Both the position numbers and the translations under genes were made by a program. DNA of 64,000 nucleotides, from positions 4,313,490-4,377,489 of the forward strand of contig NZ_SJPP01000001.1 in NCBI RefSeq assembly GCF_007860075.1, read 5' to 3'. The stretch comes from Symmachiella macrocystis. Lineage in GTDB: Bacteria; Planctomycetota; Planctomycetia; Planctomycetales; Planctomycetaceae. Under the pieces are notes generated by a model. That model saw only the letters and a program-made list of their open reading frames with translations, did no database searches and was not told where the DNA came from. Each line of letters starts with the position of its first letter. The first letter of the stretch is position 1. Positions 53,104-61,682 of this stretch are shown here, in pieces.

Positions 53104-55122
53104 TCAACCCCCTTCGGCTGGTTGAGACGGTAGGTCGTTGTCCTGTTCCGACTCGGTCACCTTGGGGACGGGGTTGCGGGCGTGGGTTCCCGGTTTGATT
53201 TGCGGGCCGATTTTGTGTTCATCCAGAATGGCCTGCAATTGATCGGTGTTCATGATTTCATTTTCGAGCAGCTCACGAGTCATGTGTTCCAAGACTTCGC
53301 GGCGTTCTTTGATGATGTCATGCGCCGTCCGATTTGCCTCATCGACGATGCGTTTGATCTCCAAATCAATTTCGCGAATCGTCTCCTCACTGTGGGCACG
53401 CTCGGTCGAGGCTCCAAATCCCGAAGCCAGAAACGGGGAGCGGTTGCTCACGTGATAATTCACACGCCCCAATTTGGGACTCATACCGAATTCGGTAACC
53501 ATCCGTCGAGCTAAGTCAGTGGCACGTTCCAGATCGTTTTGAGCACCGGTCGACGTTTCTTGGAAGATCGTTTCTTCGGTGGCGATTCCGCCAAGGAACA
53601 CACAGATCCGGTTGAATAATTCGGACTGCGTGACCAAATGCCGTTCTTCATCCGGATGCTGCAGCGTGTATCCCAGTGCCGACATGCCACGGGGGATGAT
53701 GGAAATCTTGTGAACCGGATCGGTATGCGGCAGGCAGCAGGCGACGAGTGCGTGACCGCATTCGTGGTAGGCGACACGCTGTTTTTCTTCCGGGGTGATG
53801 ATCCGCGTCTGTTTTTCCAGTCCGGCGATCACCCGTTCAATGCCCTCTTCGAACTCGGCCATCCCTACGGAAGTTTTGTTTTTGCGAGCGGCCAATAACG
53901 CGGCCTCGTTGACAAGATTGGCCAAGTCCGCGCCGACAAACCCCGGCGTCATGCGGGCGACCCGTTCTAAGTCGACGTCATCACCCACTTTGATTTTCAC
54001 GATATGCACTTTGAGAATCGCTTCGCGGCCCTTAAAGTCGGGACGATCGACCAGCACGTGGCGGTCAAAGCGGCCGGGCCGCATTAACGCGGGATCCAGC
54101 GTTTCGGGCATGTTGGTCGCGGCCATTACAATCACGCTTTGGTCGGAGTGAAAACCGTCCATCTCGACCAACAGCGCGTTGAGTGTCTGTTCGCGTTCAT
54201 CGTGCCCACCGGGCGCACCGCTGCCGCGGACTTTACCCAAGGCATCGAGTTCGTCGATGAAAATAATCGATGGCGACTTGGCGACCGCTTGTGCGAACAT
54301 GTCCCGCACCCGTGAAGCACCCACGCCGACAAACATCTCGACGAAATCCGAGCCGGACAAACTAAAGAACGGCACACCCGCTTCGCCCGCTACGGCTTTG
54401 GCCAGCAAGGTCTTTCCCGTTCCCGGAGGACCGACCAGCAAAACGCCGCGGGGGATCCGTCCGCCCAAGGCTTGGTATTTGGCGGGGTTTCGTAAAAACT
54501 CGACCACTTCGCGGAGTTCATCCGCAGCTTCATCAATCCCGGCGGCATCTTCAAACGTGACTTCAAGATCTTCCTGTGCGTAGAACCGTCCGCGGCTGCG
54601 ACCGAACGACATCGCCGTTCCGGCGCCTCCCATGCGGCGGAAGAAGAACATCAGCAACAGAAACAGGATAATCAAGGGGAGGAAGACCATAAACATCCCC
54701 CGCCATTCCGACGGCGGAGGCTCATACGCGAAGGGAATCCCCTTGGATTCCAGCAACTTTTCTAAACGGTCGCTGGCCATGTCCGACTGTGCGTTGATGG
54801 GGATGTAAAACTTTTTCGGAATCGGAGGTTTTCCGTCTTTGGGATCAGGACGATCTTGAAAGCGGATGAATTCTTTGCCGATCGTCAGATTGTGGATGTT
54901 TGTGGCATCCAGGCGATCTTTTTGATCCTCGCCTTTGTTGATCGCGGTAAGAAATGCACTGTAGTCCATTTCCTGGCTACTGTTATTCCGCTCGACGATC
55001 GTAACCATCAGCAGAATCACGACGATGAAACCCAAAATGTACCAATGCAAATTGCTGGATTGAGGGCGTTCGGGGCGGCTTGGTCCGCGTTTATCCGGCG
55101 ATTTCGTCGGTTTATCAGTCAT
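53104..55122 (-). CDS. ftsH: ATP-dependent zinc metalloprotease FtsH
   Basis: The 672-residue protein has the FtsH layout: an N-terminal membrane segment ([20 protein letters not shown], about 24-43), a periplasmic domain, and a second membrane segment ([19 protein letters not shown], about 147). The AAA module has Walker A GPPGTGKT (about 230), Walker [12 protein letters not shown], and the second region of homology with [17 protein letters not shown]. The zinc site is HECGH (about 452) plus the distal Asp region. It degrades membrane and regulatory proteins in the inner membrane. A Pro/Gln/Glu-rich C-terminal tail is lineage-specific. It is divergent from the enolase-superfamily gene. Confidence 0.96.
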   Translation of the reverse strand: MTDKPTKSPDKRGPSRPERPQSSNLHWYILGFIVVILLMVTIVERNNSSQEMDYSAFLTAINKGEDQKDRLDATNIHNLTIGKEFIRFQDRPDPKDGKPPIPKKFYIPINAQSDMASDRLEKLLESKGIPFAYEPPPSEWRGMFMVFLPLIILFLLLMFFFRRMGGAGTAMSFGRSRGRFYAQEDLEVTFEDAAGIDEAADELREVVEFLRNPAKYQALGGRIPRGVLLVGPPGTGKTLLAKAVAGEAGVPFFSLSGSDFVEMFVGVGASRVRDMFAQAVAKSPSIIFIDELDALGKVRGSGAPGGHDEREQTLNALLVEMDGFHSDQSVIVMAATNMPETLDPALMRPGRFDRHVLVDRPDFKGREAILKVHIVKIKVGDDVDLERVARMTPGFVGADLANLVNEAALLAARKNKTSVGMAEFEEGIERVIAGLEKQTRIITPEEKQRVAYHECGHALVACCLPHTDPVHKISIIPRGMSALGYTLQHPDEERHLVTQSELFNRICVFLGGIATEETIFQETSTGAQNDLERATDLARRMVTEFGMSPKLGRVNYHVSNRSPFLASGFGASTERAHSEETIREIDLEIKRIVDEANRTAHDIIKERREVLEHMTRELLENEIMNTDQLQAILDEHKIGPQIKPGTHARNPVPKVTESEQDNDLPSQPAEGG

Positions 55123-55534
55123 GAGATCTCGATTTTGGCTGTTAGTATTTGCCGTATCGTCTTTAATAATTTTTGCGGCGATGCAGATCGGCTACGGTGA
55201 AAAATAGCCATCGTCATGCGTCCCCTAAAGTCATCGCCGATCGTTTCCTGCGGTTCCTGGTCGTTGGGCGAGGATTGCCGGACTCATTGTTGGCATTCTT
55301 GGCGCCATGGTTGGGGGGAACGTTCCTGAACTTTATGTCGTGACGAATCACAGGTCAACTCAAGCTGCGACCGCTCGCTGCGGCCTTTCAAGCCACGAAT
55401 TGAGATTCGTGATGCCAATCATCGACAAACTCGGCGATTTATGCAAAATCGGCATGCTGGCCACCTTGGCACGTTGATTGTAGTCTTCGCCCAGGAAAAA
55501 ACTGCCGGCTCTCCACTCCCTATCGGAATCCTCC
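55123..55534. other. Divergent intergenic region (ftsH / enolase-superfamily gene)
   Basis: No gene is supported in these 412 bp. The region must carry both divergent promoters; GTATTTGCCGTATCGTCTTTAATAATTT around 55146-55172 is A/T-rich and may contain the ftsH promoter, but no clear -35/-10 pair is assigned. Confidence 0.4.
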
Positions 55535-56653
55535 ATGAAAATCACCAATGTCATCTGTCAAGTTTTGCGGTCCGCTTCGGTCGAATCCAAGACCGCCAGT
55601 TGCCAAGACGTTGTCCTAGTGCGAATTCGCACGGATTCGGGATTGGAAGGCATTGGGGAGGCCGATTCCTCGCCGGAGGTCGTCAAAGCCATTATCGACG
55701 CCCCATTCAGCCACAACATCGCCTGCGGCTTGCGCGAAGTCTTGTTGGGTGAGAATCCGCTGGAAACCGAGCGGCTGTGGCAAAAGATGTACCGGGCTAC
55801 GATGTATTTTGGACGGACTTCGGTCACGATATCGGCCATGGCGGCGCTTGATATGGCGCTGTGGGACCTGAAAGGCAAGCATTTTGGCGAGCCGATTCAC
55901 CGGCTTTTGGGGGGCAAGCAGCACGACTCGATTCGCGCGTATGCGTCGATTCTGTTTGGCCGCGACGGTCAGGAAACGGCGGAGATTGGCCAACGGTGGA
56001 TCGCCGCTGGGTATACAGCGGTCAAATTCGGTTGGGAGCCGATGGGTCAAAGCGAAGCGCTGGACATCGAACTGGTCCGCGGCGCGCGAGAGGGGATCGG
56101 CGAGAACACGCTGTTGATCGACGCCGGGTGCGTGTGGGATACGCGGACCGCTTTACGGCGAGCGACCGCATTTGCGGAGTTCGACATCGAGTGGCTGGAA
56201 GAACCGTTGCGGGAGGACAATATCGACGGCTATGTCTGGCTGCGCGATCGCTCCCCAGTGGCAATCGCATCCGGAGAAGGGGAGTGTGGACGCGAAGCGT
56301 TTCGCCCGCTGTTGGATCGCCGGGCATTGGACGTCTATCAAGTCGATTTGTCCCGCAATGGATTTACGGATGCCGCCTACATCAAGGCCCGCGTGGAGGA
56401 GATCGGCGCACGTCCTTGTAACCATTCCTACACCAGTCCGATCACAGTTGCCGCCAGTGTCCAATGGCTCTGCACCTGCCGCGATGCCTTTTTGTTCGAA
56501 GATTGCGTCGAGGATGTCCCCATGCGGCATGAGCTGACGCACGAACGAATTCAAGCGACCAATGGCAGCATCGAAGTCTCCGACCGGCCGGGATTGGGGA
56601 TCACGCTGAACGAGGAGTTTGTGGCGGCGCATTTGGTTGATGAGTCGGTGTGA
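55535..56653 (+). CDS. Enolase-superfamily (mandelate racemase/muconate lactonizing) enzyme
   Basis: The 372-residue protein has the capping domain (MKITNVICQVLRSASVESKTASCQDVVLVRIRT) and a barrel with AALDMALWDLKGKHFGEPIHRLLGG (about 100). The catalytic region is AVKFGWEPMG (Lys, about 165). Metal ligands are in LLIDAGCVWD (Asp, about 191), IEWLEEPL (Glu, about 217) and IASGEGECGREAF (Glu, about 243), with a His in CNHSYTSPI (about 293). The family abstracts the alpha proton of a carboxylate with Mg2+. Sugar-acid dehydration or racemisation is likely, but the substrate cannot be named. Its 3' half (56153-56653) is overlapped antisense by the recombinase frame of the adjacent integrated element. 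Confidence 0.85.
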   Translation: MKITNVICQVLRSASVESKTASCQDVVLVRIRTDSGLEGIGEADSSPEVVKAIIDAPFSHNIACGLREVLLGENPLETERLWQKMYRATMYFGRTSVTISAMAALDMALWDLKGKHFGEPIHRLLGGKQHDSIRAYASILFGRDGQETAEIGQRWIAAGYTAVKFGWEPMGQSEALDIELVRGAREGIGENTLLIDAGCVWDTRTALRRATAFAEFDIEWLEEPLREDNIDGYVWLRDRSPVAIASGEGECGREAFRPLLDRRALDVYQVDLSRNGFTDAAYIKARVEEIGARPCNHSYTSPITVAASVQWLCTCRDAFLFEDCVEDVPMRHELTHERIQATNGSIEVSDRPGLGITLNEEFVAAHLVDESV

Positions 56654-58450
56654 TTGGATCGCGATGTGTTGTGCGAAAACCCTCACCCCCGGCCCCTCTC
56701 CGTTGGGTACGTGTGTGGACCCCAACGCGTGTACGTGTTTCAGGTCGGCCCGCAAAACGACTACGCCCGTTTTGTCGTGCGGGTTGATTTCAATTCGGTC
56801 GACATACGATTCCACCAATTGCCGGTCGGCCAATTCGCTAGTGCGTTCGGCAGTGAGCCGATCGATGTCTCGGAATTGTCGTTCCGCCCATTCGCGGAGC
56901 TCCTTTTCGGCCGGCCTGGGCTCCGGTGGCTGATCCGGTTTCATCCGGGCCTGTAGTTTATCACGTTTCGCTTTCAAGTCAGCCAACGTCTGTTGGATTT
57001 CATCCAAACCGTCGAACACGGGATCGGCCAACATGTTGAGTACCGTTTTGATTTTGCGATTAATGAGATCGAGCTCGCGTTTAGCCGGTTTGGGTCGTGG
57101 GGTCCTCTTTTTCGGTTTCATCGCGGCCTTCACAAACGCGTCGACCGCCTGCTTCGTTTTGCCATGGTCGGCCAGCAGCAGTCTTTTGATCGTTTTAACG
57201 ACGAAGTCATCCAAGGCGTCGGCCGGTATATTTGTATGTTTACAGACCGCCTTACCACGGCGATGGTAGCCCGCATCGGAATAGCTGCGATACCCGTCGC
57301 CGTCTCGACCGCGATACCGCCGGTCCCGACGGTGCACGAAGTTATGGCCGCAGTTCGTGCAGATCATCAGGCTGGAGAGCAGTGCCCGTCTTTTCGTACT
57401 GGCTCGACCACCGGCTCGGTGACGCTTGGCGATGGCCTTTTGAGCCAGCTGGAACCGATCCGGTGAAACCAGGGGCTCATGCACCCCTTCAGATAGGATC
57501 CAATCCTCTTCCTTGTTCATCCGCCTGGCCATCTTCTGCTTGGGCCGCAGTGTGCCGTCGCCTTCCAAACAGAAGAGGCTTCCCGAGGTGTGGCGGTTCC
57601 AGGCGATGGCGCCCCGATAGACCGGATTCTTGAGAATCTTCGCGATGCGGGTCGTCTTCCACGGCATTCCGCCGGGTGAAGGAATCCCTTCGTCATTCAA
57701 AGTGGAGGCGATGAAGTAGTAGCCATAACCGGTTACACACCAGTCAAACATACGCTGAACGACCTCAACCCGCTCAGACAGGCTGGGCACGAAGCGGATA
57801 ATGTCGCTTTTCGCCTTCTTAATGTTCACGCCGGGCTGCATGATCCGCAGCAACTTACCGTCAGGCCCAAACTCCTGTTTGCTGCCGTCAGGCAACCAAC
57901 GCAATGTCCGCAAGATTGTGCCGTCCGATGCAACGTGCTGTTTGTCGTAACCGTACGGCGGTGGTCCGCCGGGAGCGCTACGGCGTTCACGGATACTGCT
58001 GATTTGTCCCCGAATCGAATCGCGGGCCAGTTTTATCGAATACTGACGGGCCTGCCAGGACTTTACCCCCTGGATCAGTTCCCCGTCATCGCCGTCGGGA
58101 ATTCCGTCGGCGGGAAACAGCGCATTGACGCCCGCCAATTTTAAGCGATGCAGATAATAGCCGGTTTCGTTGGTCCCGCCGCGCGAAAACCGAGAGATGT
58201 CGTAGCACAGCACGGTGTCAAAATCGCGTTGGCCCTCGGCCGTGTCGAGCATGCGGCCGAAATCGTCGCGCCCGCGGGTGCTGGTGCCGGAAATGGCATC
58301 ATCGACATACCATCGCAGAATGCGGTAACCATGTTCCTTGGCCCACTTTTCAATGTAGGCCATTTGGTCGGGGATCGAGCGGTCCTGTAGATCCGTGCTG
58401 CGGCGGGCATAGCCAACGGCCACGATGAGAGTAGAATGGCGTTTAGCCAT
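56153..58450 (-). CDS. Large serine recombinase of the integrated element (3' end runs into host DNA)
   Basis: From ATG 58450 (AAAGGGA upstream) the protein has a resolvase domain with the catalytic Ser at 18 (GYARRSTDLQ), VDDAISGTSTRGRDDFGRML and YDISRFSRG. A recombinase domain (about 155-300) follows, then a zinc ribbon (CTNCGHNFVHRRD, Cys364/367 with Cys403) and a coiled coil (about 455-505). Native-looking sequence ends near residue 580 (ADLKHVHALGSTHVPNGEG, about 56,700). The frame then stays open through an intergenic C/G-rich repeat and 500 bp antisense to the enolase-superfamily gene, ending at 56153, for 765 residues in total. The extra 165 residues are probably junk created by loss of the native stop. 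It is the integrase/excisionase of the element. Confidence 0.88.
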   Translation of the reverse strand: MAKRHSTLIVAVGYARRSTDLQDRSIPDQMAYIEKWAKEHGYRILRWYVDDAISGTSTRGRDDFGRMLDTAEGQRDFDTVLCYDISRFSRGGTNETGYYLHRLKLAGVNALFPADGIPDGDDGELIQGVKSWQARQYSIKLARDSIRGQISSIRERRSAPGGPPPYGYDKQHVASDGTILRTLRWLPDGSKQEFGPDGKLLRIMQPGVNIKKAKSDIIRFVPSLSERVEVVQRMFDWCVTGYGYYFIASTLNDEGIPSPGGMPWKTTRIAKILKNPVYRGAIAWNRHTSGSLFCLEGDGTLRPKQKMARRMNKEEDWILSEGVHEPLVSPDRFQLAQKAIAKRHRAGGRASTKRRALLSSLMICTNCGHNFVHRRDRRYRGRDGDGYRSYSDAGYHRRGKAVCKHTNIPADALDDFVVKTIKRLLLADHGKTKQAVDAFVKAAMKPKKRTPRPKPAKRELDLINRKIKTVLNMLADPVFDGLDEIQQTLADLKAKRDKLQARMKPDQPPEPRPAEKELREWAERQFRDIDRLTAERTSELADRQLVESYVDRIEINPHDKTGVVVLRADLKHVHALGSTHVPNGEGPGVRVFAQHIAIQSHRLINQMRRHKLLVQRDPQSRPVGDFDAAIGRLNSFVRQLMPHGDILDAIFEQKGIAAGAEPLDTGGNCDRTGVGMVTRTCADLLHAGLDVGGIRKSIAGQIDLIDVQCPAIQQRAKRFASTLPFSGCDCHWGAIAQPDIAVDIVLPQRFFQPLDVELRKCGRSP
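56654..56712. other. Probable left junction of the integrated element
   Basis: This interval lies between the end of the enolase-superfamily gene and the point where recombinase sequence becomes recognisable. It holds a C-rich repeat (56691-56712, CCCTCACCCCCGGCCCCTCTCC) of the type seen elsewhere in host intergenic DNA. Serine integrases sit beside their attachment site, so attL or attR is expected here. The 2-bp core cannot be identified without the other end, which is outside the window. Confidence 0.5.
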
Positions 58451-58604
58451 GATGGTCCCTTTCTCAAGCAAAGGGTGGTTGTGGCGAGAACCGTCGGCGG
58501 TGTTCGCGCACCCCGGCGGTTCGTTATTTGGGTCGAACCGTCACGAGAAACGCGCCAGCGGGCCACCAGTGCGGCCGTGTGGCGCGTTCCGCGAGCGGGT
58601 GCGT

Positions 58605-58880
58605 CTAGCGGTTCAGCGTGAACAAACCGCGATCCACCTTCTTGAAGCGGGCATGTTTGCCCTGCTTCTGGATGTCCCTGAGAATGGCGGCGTAAAGCGT
58701 CGCCGCCGGAGTCTTGCCGCCGGGCGATTTCCACAAACGCTGTTTGGCCATCTGCTCGACCATCGCCTGGCAGTTCAGCGGTTCTTTTGATTTTTCGAGC
58801 ACGCGGATCGCGGTCTGAATCTGGCTCAATTTTTCCTTCTTGGCGGTGGTCGTTTTGCGGGTCGTTTTCTTCGCGGCCAT
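58605..58880 (-). CDS. HARE-type winged-helix small protein
   Basis: The 91-residue protein begins MAAKKTTRKTTTAKKEKLSQ, a basic DNA-binding-like tail. A HARE/winged-helix pattern follows: IQTAIRVLEKSKEPLNCQAMVEQMAKQ...LWKSPGGKTPAATLYAAILRDIQ...KVDRGLFTL. This fold occurs in the RNA polymerase delta subunit and as a linker in phage and restriction proteins. AAAGGAC precedes the ATG at 58880; an in-frame extension to 58973 overlaps the next gene. In the element it lies upstream of the recombinase and may regulate it. Confidence 0.75.
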   Translation of the reverse strand: MAAKKTTRKTTTAKKEKLSQIQTAIRVLEKSKEPLNCQAMVEQMAKQRLWKSPGGKTPAATLYAAILRDIQKQGKHARFKKVDRGLFTLNR

Positions 58881-58950
58881 GATAAATGTCCTTTCTGGTG
58901 TCCCTAGTTTCGGTTCACGGCGACGTTCGCCGCTCGTCAGGACAGGACAG

Positions 58951-59214
58951 TTACCTCGATTCCCGGCCGTCATCCAGCCATGTGGCCTCGGAATCCGCGT
59001 CTTCGCCGAAAACTTCGCGCCCCGAAAAATCGCCGGCTTTCACCCGTTCCTCGAGCTCTTTCAAAAACCGCCATTCCCACAGCGGCACGAGGGCGACGTC
59101 CTGCCGCGAATACCGCTGCACGATAATCGGCTCATCGGTTTCGACGACGACCTTGTACGCGAAACCGAGGATTTCCCGCAGTTGGCTGATGGGGAGTACG
59201 CGTTCAAAGGGCAT
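58951..59214 (-). CDS. Phd/YefM-like antitoxin-type small protein
   Basis: The 87-residue product has the pattern PISQLREILGFAYKVVVETDEPIIVQRYSRQDVALVPLWEWRFLKELEE, resembling the Phd/YefM fold (N-terminal DNA-binding strand-helix part, 'VVxVxxyGRxxAvLvp' core). A C-terminal acidic tail follows (SGREVFGEDADSEATW). Such proteins repress their own operon and neutralise a Doc or YoeB toxin, but no toxin frame is next to it. It may be an element-borne regulator or an orphan antitoxin. It is divergent from the DUF4365 gene with 168 bp between. Confidence 0.55.
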   Translation of the reverse strand: MPFERVLPISQLREILGFAYKVVVETDEPIIVQRYSRQDVALVPLWEWRFLKELEERVKAGDFSGREVFGEDADSEATWLDDGRESR

Positions 59215-59382
59215 TGGCCCACCAATTTCAGTTCAGTACAAAAAAAGAAACTCTGCTTAATAGCGCGACTGTTCCCGCTGGCATCTGGAGAAAAGAGCAT
59301 TTCGGCGGAGGACCCCTCGGTGCGATGTCCGCTTTCTCTTGCTGTAGAACGGTCATATACTATGGCGATTGGAGAATCTGAC

Positions 59383-60423
59383 ATGCGAATTCGCAGCAAT
59401 CGTCGAACTGAAACAGAAGCAGTTAACGCTGTGCGATCGTTCTTTGAATATCATAATTGCGTGTTTCAAAACGTCGATCAGGAGAACGACTACGGTAAAG
59501 ACGCATACGTCGACTTAACCCATGAGAATCGAGTGACGGGTACATGCATTGGTGCCCAGATCAAAGGGGATGTCTCCTACCGGCGGGCAGATGGTTACGC
59601 TATTCCAATCGACGAGCATTTCGATGTGTGGCGGAATTCGAGCATGCCAATCACTGGTCTCGTCTACGACCCTGACGACGGGTTGATTCGATGGTGCAGT
59701 ATTACCGCATTTCTTGAATCTCTGAAGGGCGAACGGCCGGCCAGCATTCCAGTGCCAGCAGAAAATGTTCTCACTACTCAATCATTCGAGACGCAGTTCC
59801 GTCCGCATTTCGAACGTGAAGCACGGCGTACTGCGGCTGGAAATTGTGTCTTAGAAATCTGTTCTGATTCACCTGACCGTCGCATGATGGCCATCTCGGA
59901 GTGTTTTGCACACGGTAGATCCGATCCGCGCGTGTTGACTTCGCTGCGATATTTGCTGAATTCACTCGATGACGATTGTCTTCGCCTGGCAGTCGTCGTG
60001 CTCACGCATACAACTCCACACCCCGATATTCTCTGGACGAAGGACAATTGGATTCCGCAAGAGATTTGTGATGCCGTCTGTGCTCACTTCCGCTGGACAC
60101 CGCAGGAGATTTTCAAACTCCTCAGCATCATTGAGCCAGAGGAGTTCGTTAGAGGAGGAATGGGCGAGCACGTCTATATGACGATTGTTCAAGATCCAGC
60201 GTTTCGGACAAAAGTTGAGGATGCCATTGAATTAGCTCTCGAATCGAACAATGAGGACGCCGCGTGGTATTCCTTTTATCTCTGTGTGTATTGGGCCGGC
60301 CAAAATGCGAGAGAGAAGCTCAAGCAGCTTGTTACACGTTTTCCTGATCTTCAATCATTAGATTTTTTCAGCGAGACGGTCACGATTGTGAATCAGGAGG
60401 GTTATGTGACGTTGTTCGAGTAA
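59383..60423 (+). CDS. DUF4365 nuclease-like protein (candidate defence gene)
   Basis: The only plus-strand gene in the element. The ATG at 59383 follows GGAG by eight bases and gives MRIRSNRRTETEAVNAVRSF; an ATG at 59362 adds seven residues. Residues of about 8-150 form a DUF4365 domain with PD-(D/E)xK-like residues: ENDYGKDAYVDL (Asp40, Asp44) and GAQIKGD (Gln59-x-Lys61). The C-terminal 190 residues are helical and HEAT-like (RRMMAISECFAHGRSDPRVLTSLRYLLNSL), ending in a small aromatic domain. DUF4365 proteins are often found in phage-defence or restriction contexts. Codon use is more A/T-rich than the neighbouring element genes, suggesting separate acquisition. Defence function is inference. 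Confidence 0.7.
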   Translation: MRIRSNRRTETEAVNAVRSFFEYHNCVFQNVDQENDYGKDAYVDLTHENRVTGTCIGAQIKGDVSYRRADGYAIPIDEHFDVWRNSSMPITGLVYDPDDGLIRWCSITAFLESLKGERPASIPVPAENVLTTQSFETQFRPHFEREARRTAAGNCVLEICSDSPDRRMMAISECFAHGRSDPRVLTSLRYLLNSLDDDCLRLAVVVLTHTTPHPDILWTKDNWIPQEICDAVCAHFRWTPQEIFKLLSIIEPEEFVRGGMGEHVYMTIVQDPAFRTKVEDAIELALESNNEDAAWYSFYLCVYWAGQNAREKLKQLVTRFPDLQSLDFFSETVTIVNQEGYVTLFE

Positions 60424-60560
60424 ATGCGTGCTCGCGCACTCGCGCTTGACCCCACGGGTCGGCCGTCGCGCTTGCACGGCACGGCCCGCAGCCGGGCCCG
60501 TGCGCGCACGGCCGGGGGGTACTAGGGGGGAGTGCGCGCGCGCACGGACGAGCCGGCAGG
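60424..60560. repeat. GC-palindrome cluster at the end of the element ATPase gene
   Basis: This interval holds GTGCGCGCAC (60500-60509, inside a near-perfect 19-bp palindrome 60495-60513), a perfect GTGCGCGCGCGCAC (60532-60545) and a G/C-rich hairpin (CACGGCCCG with CGGGCCCGTG, about 60478-60501). A further near-palindrome GTGCGCGCGCTCGCGCAC lies at 60728-60745 inside the ATPase gene. Alternating CG text of this kind is unlike the rest of the window. It could be iteron- or origin-like, or a stretch prone to Z-DNA. Confidence 0.55.
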
Positions 60561-61508
60561 CTGCGCTTCTGTGGCAAACTGCACTGATTTGGTAACCCCG
60601 AACTTCCACCGAAACACGAGTTCTGCTTCCTCGGCAGCGCGCAGCAACCGACTGGCTTTTCGAGCGGAAAGGCCTTGTTCTTTGGCCTTTTTTGTGATCT
60701 GCGCCTTCAACGCCGGTTCGTCCGTCCGTGCGCGCGCTCGCGCACCGCTGCGGCGCCTGCGCGCACGAGCAGTCTGCAGGTCGGCCGGGTCGAGCGAGTC
60801 GTCGGGATTCCACACCGGGAATTGCCACCGGAGCACACGCGGTTCAATCGGTGGCCATGACCGGACGGCTGCATCGAGCACGGCGCAATTCGGTTCTTCG
60901 TGCGGGCGCAGGACCAGGTGCGTGTCGGTGGCTCGGCTCTGGCTCCCTGCGCCCGCACCAACGTCGGTCACCGACTTCCCCGACTGACTCCCCTTGCTGC
61001 TGTGGTGCACGAGCACGAACGAACAGTGAAGCCGTGCGGCGAAGTTGTCCAAGTGGTTGTACAACTGCGACATCGTGCCGTTGTCGTTCTCATCGGTGTC
61101 GCGCGGCATGAAGCGGTAGAACGCGTCGAGCACGATCAGCTTAAACCGGTCGGGCGACAGTTCCTGAAAGCAGGTGGCCAACCCGTAGATGTCCTTCAGG
61201 CCGCCGCGCACGTTGGCCACGCAAATCCGGTCTCCAACGTCATCGAACGGAATGCCGCGCGCGTCCATCACTTTCGGTATGCGGTGGGCCGACGTCTCGC
61301 GATGCAGTTCGTTGTCGATGATCAGCACGTTTCCCTGTTCGGTCTCAAACGTTTCCAGCCACTGCCGGCCGGTGGCGACAGCCAATGCCAGGTCGTTGAC
61401 CAGCCAAGACTTGCCGACCTTCGGACTGGCGATAACGTTCATCGTCTCGCCTTCCCGCAGTAGGCCGTGGATCACCGGACGCCGCAATTCAGGGTGTTCA
61501 ATGACCAA
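60522..61508 (-). CDS. RecA/RepA-like AAA ATPase of the element (start uncertain)
   Basis: The 328-residue frame starts at TTG 61508; the in-frame region upstream to the TGA at 61683-61685 has no ATG or GTG. It contains NVIASPKVGKSWLVNDLALAVA (Walker A, about 27), VLIIDNELHRET (about 60), LIVLDAFYRFMPRDTDENDN (Walker B-like, about 120) and CSFVLVHHSSKG. This is the RepA/DnaB-like AAA_25 hexameric helicase-loader type found in phages and plasmids. The C-terminus is Ala/Arg-rich (ARARRRRSGARARARTDEPA) over the CG-palindromic DNA, followed by a helical HTH-like stretch. Replication or primase-loading function is inferred from the fold. The 58 codons upstream (EWAHAEIKPDKITSPPRPEEC...) read as genuine coding text. 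Confidence 0.75.
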   Translation of the reverse strand: MVIEHPELRRPVIHGLLREGETMNVIASPKVGKSWLVNDLALAVATGRQWLETFETEQGNVLIIDNELHRETSAHRIPKVMDARGIPFDDVGDRICVANVRGGLKDIYGLATCFQELSPDRFKLIVLDAFYRFMPRDTDENDNGTMSQLYNHLDNFAARLHCSFVLVHHSSKGSQSGKSVTDVGAGAGSQSRATDTHLVLRPHEEPNCAVLDAAVRSWPPIEPRVLRWQFPVWNPDDSLDPADLQTARARRRRSGARARARTDEPALKAQITKKAKEQGLSARKASRLLRAAEEAELVFRWKFGVTKSVQFATEAQPAGSSVRARTPP

Positions 61509-61682
61509 CTGCGAAAGGCTCCTCGCTGGCAGGGATGACGGCAGGTCGAGTTCGACGCCCCGCTCGCGTTCCTCATCGATGATCGCCTGATTGTCTTCAG
61601 GGATACATTCCTCCGGTCTTGGCGGTGACGTGATCTTGTCCGGCTTGATTTCGGCATGGGCCCATTCGCGGATTTGCTCCGC

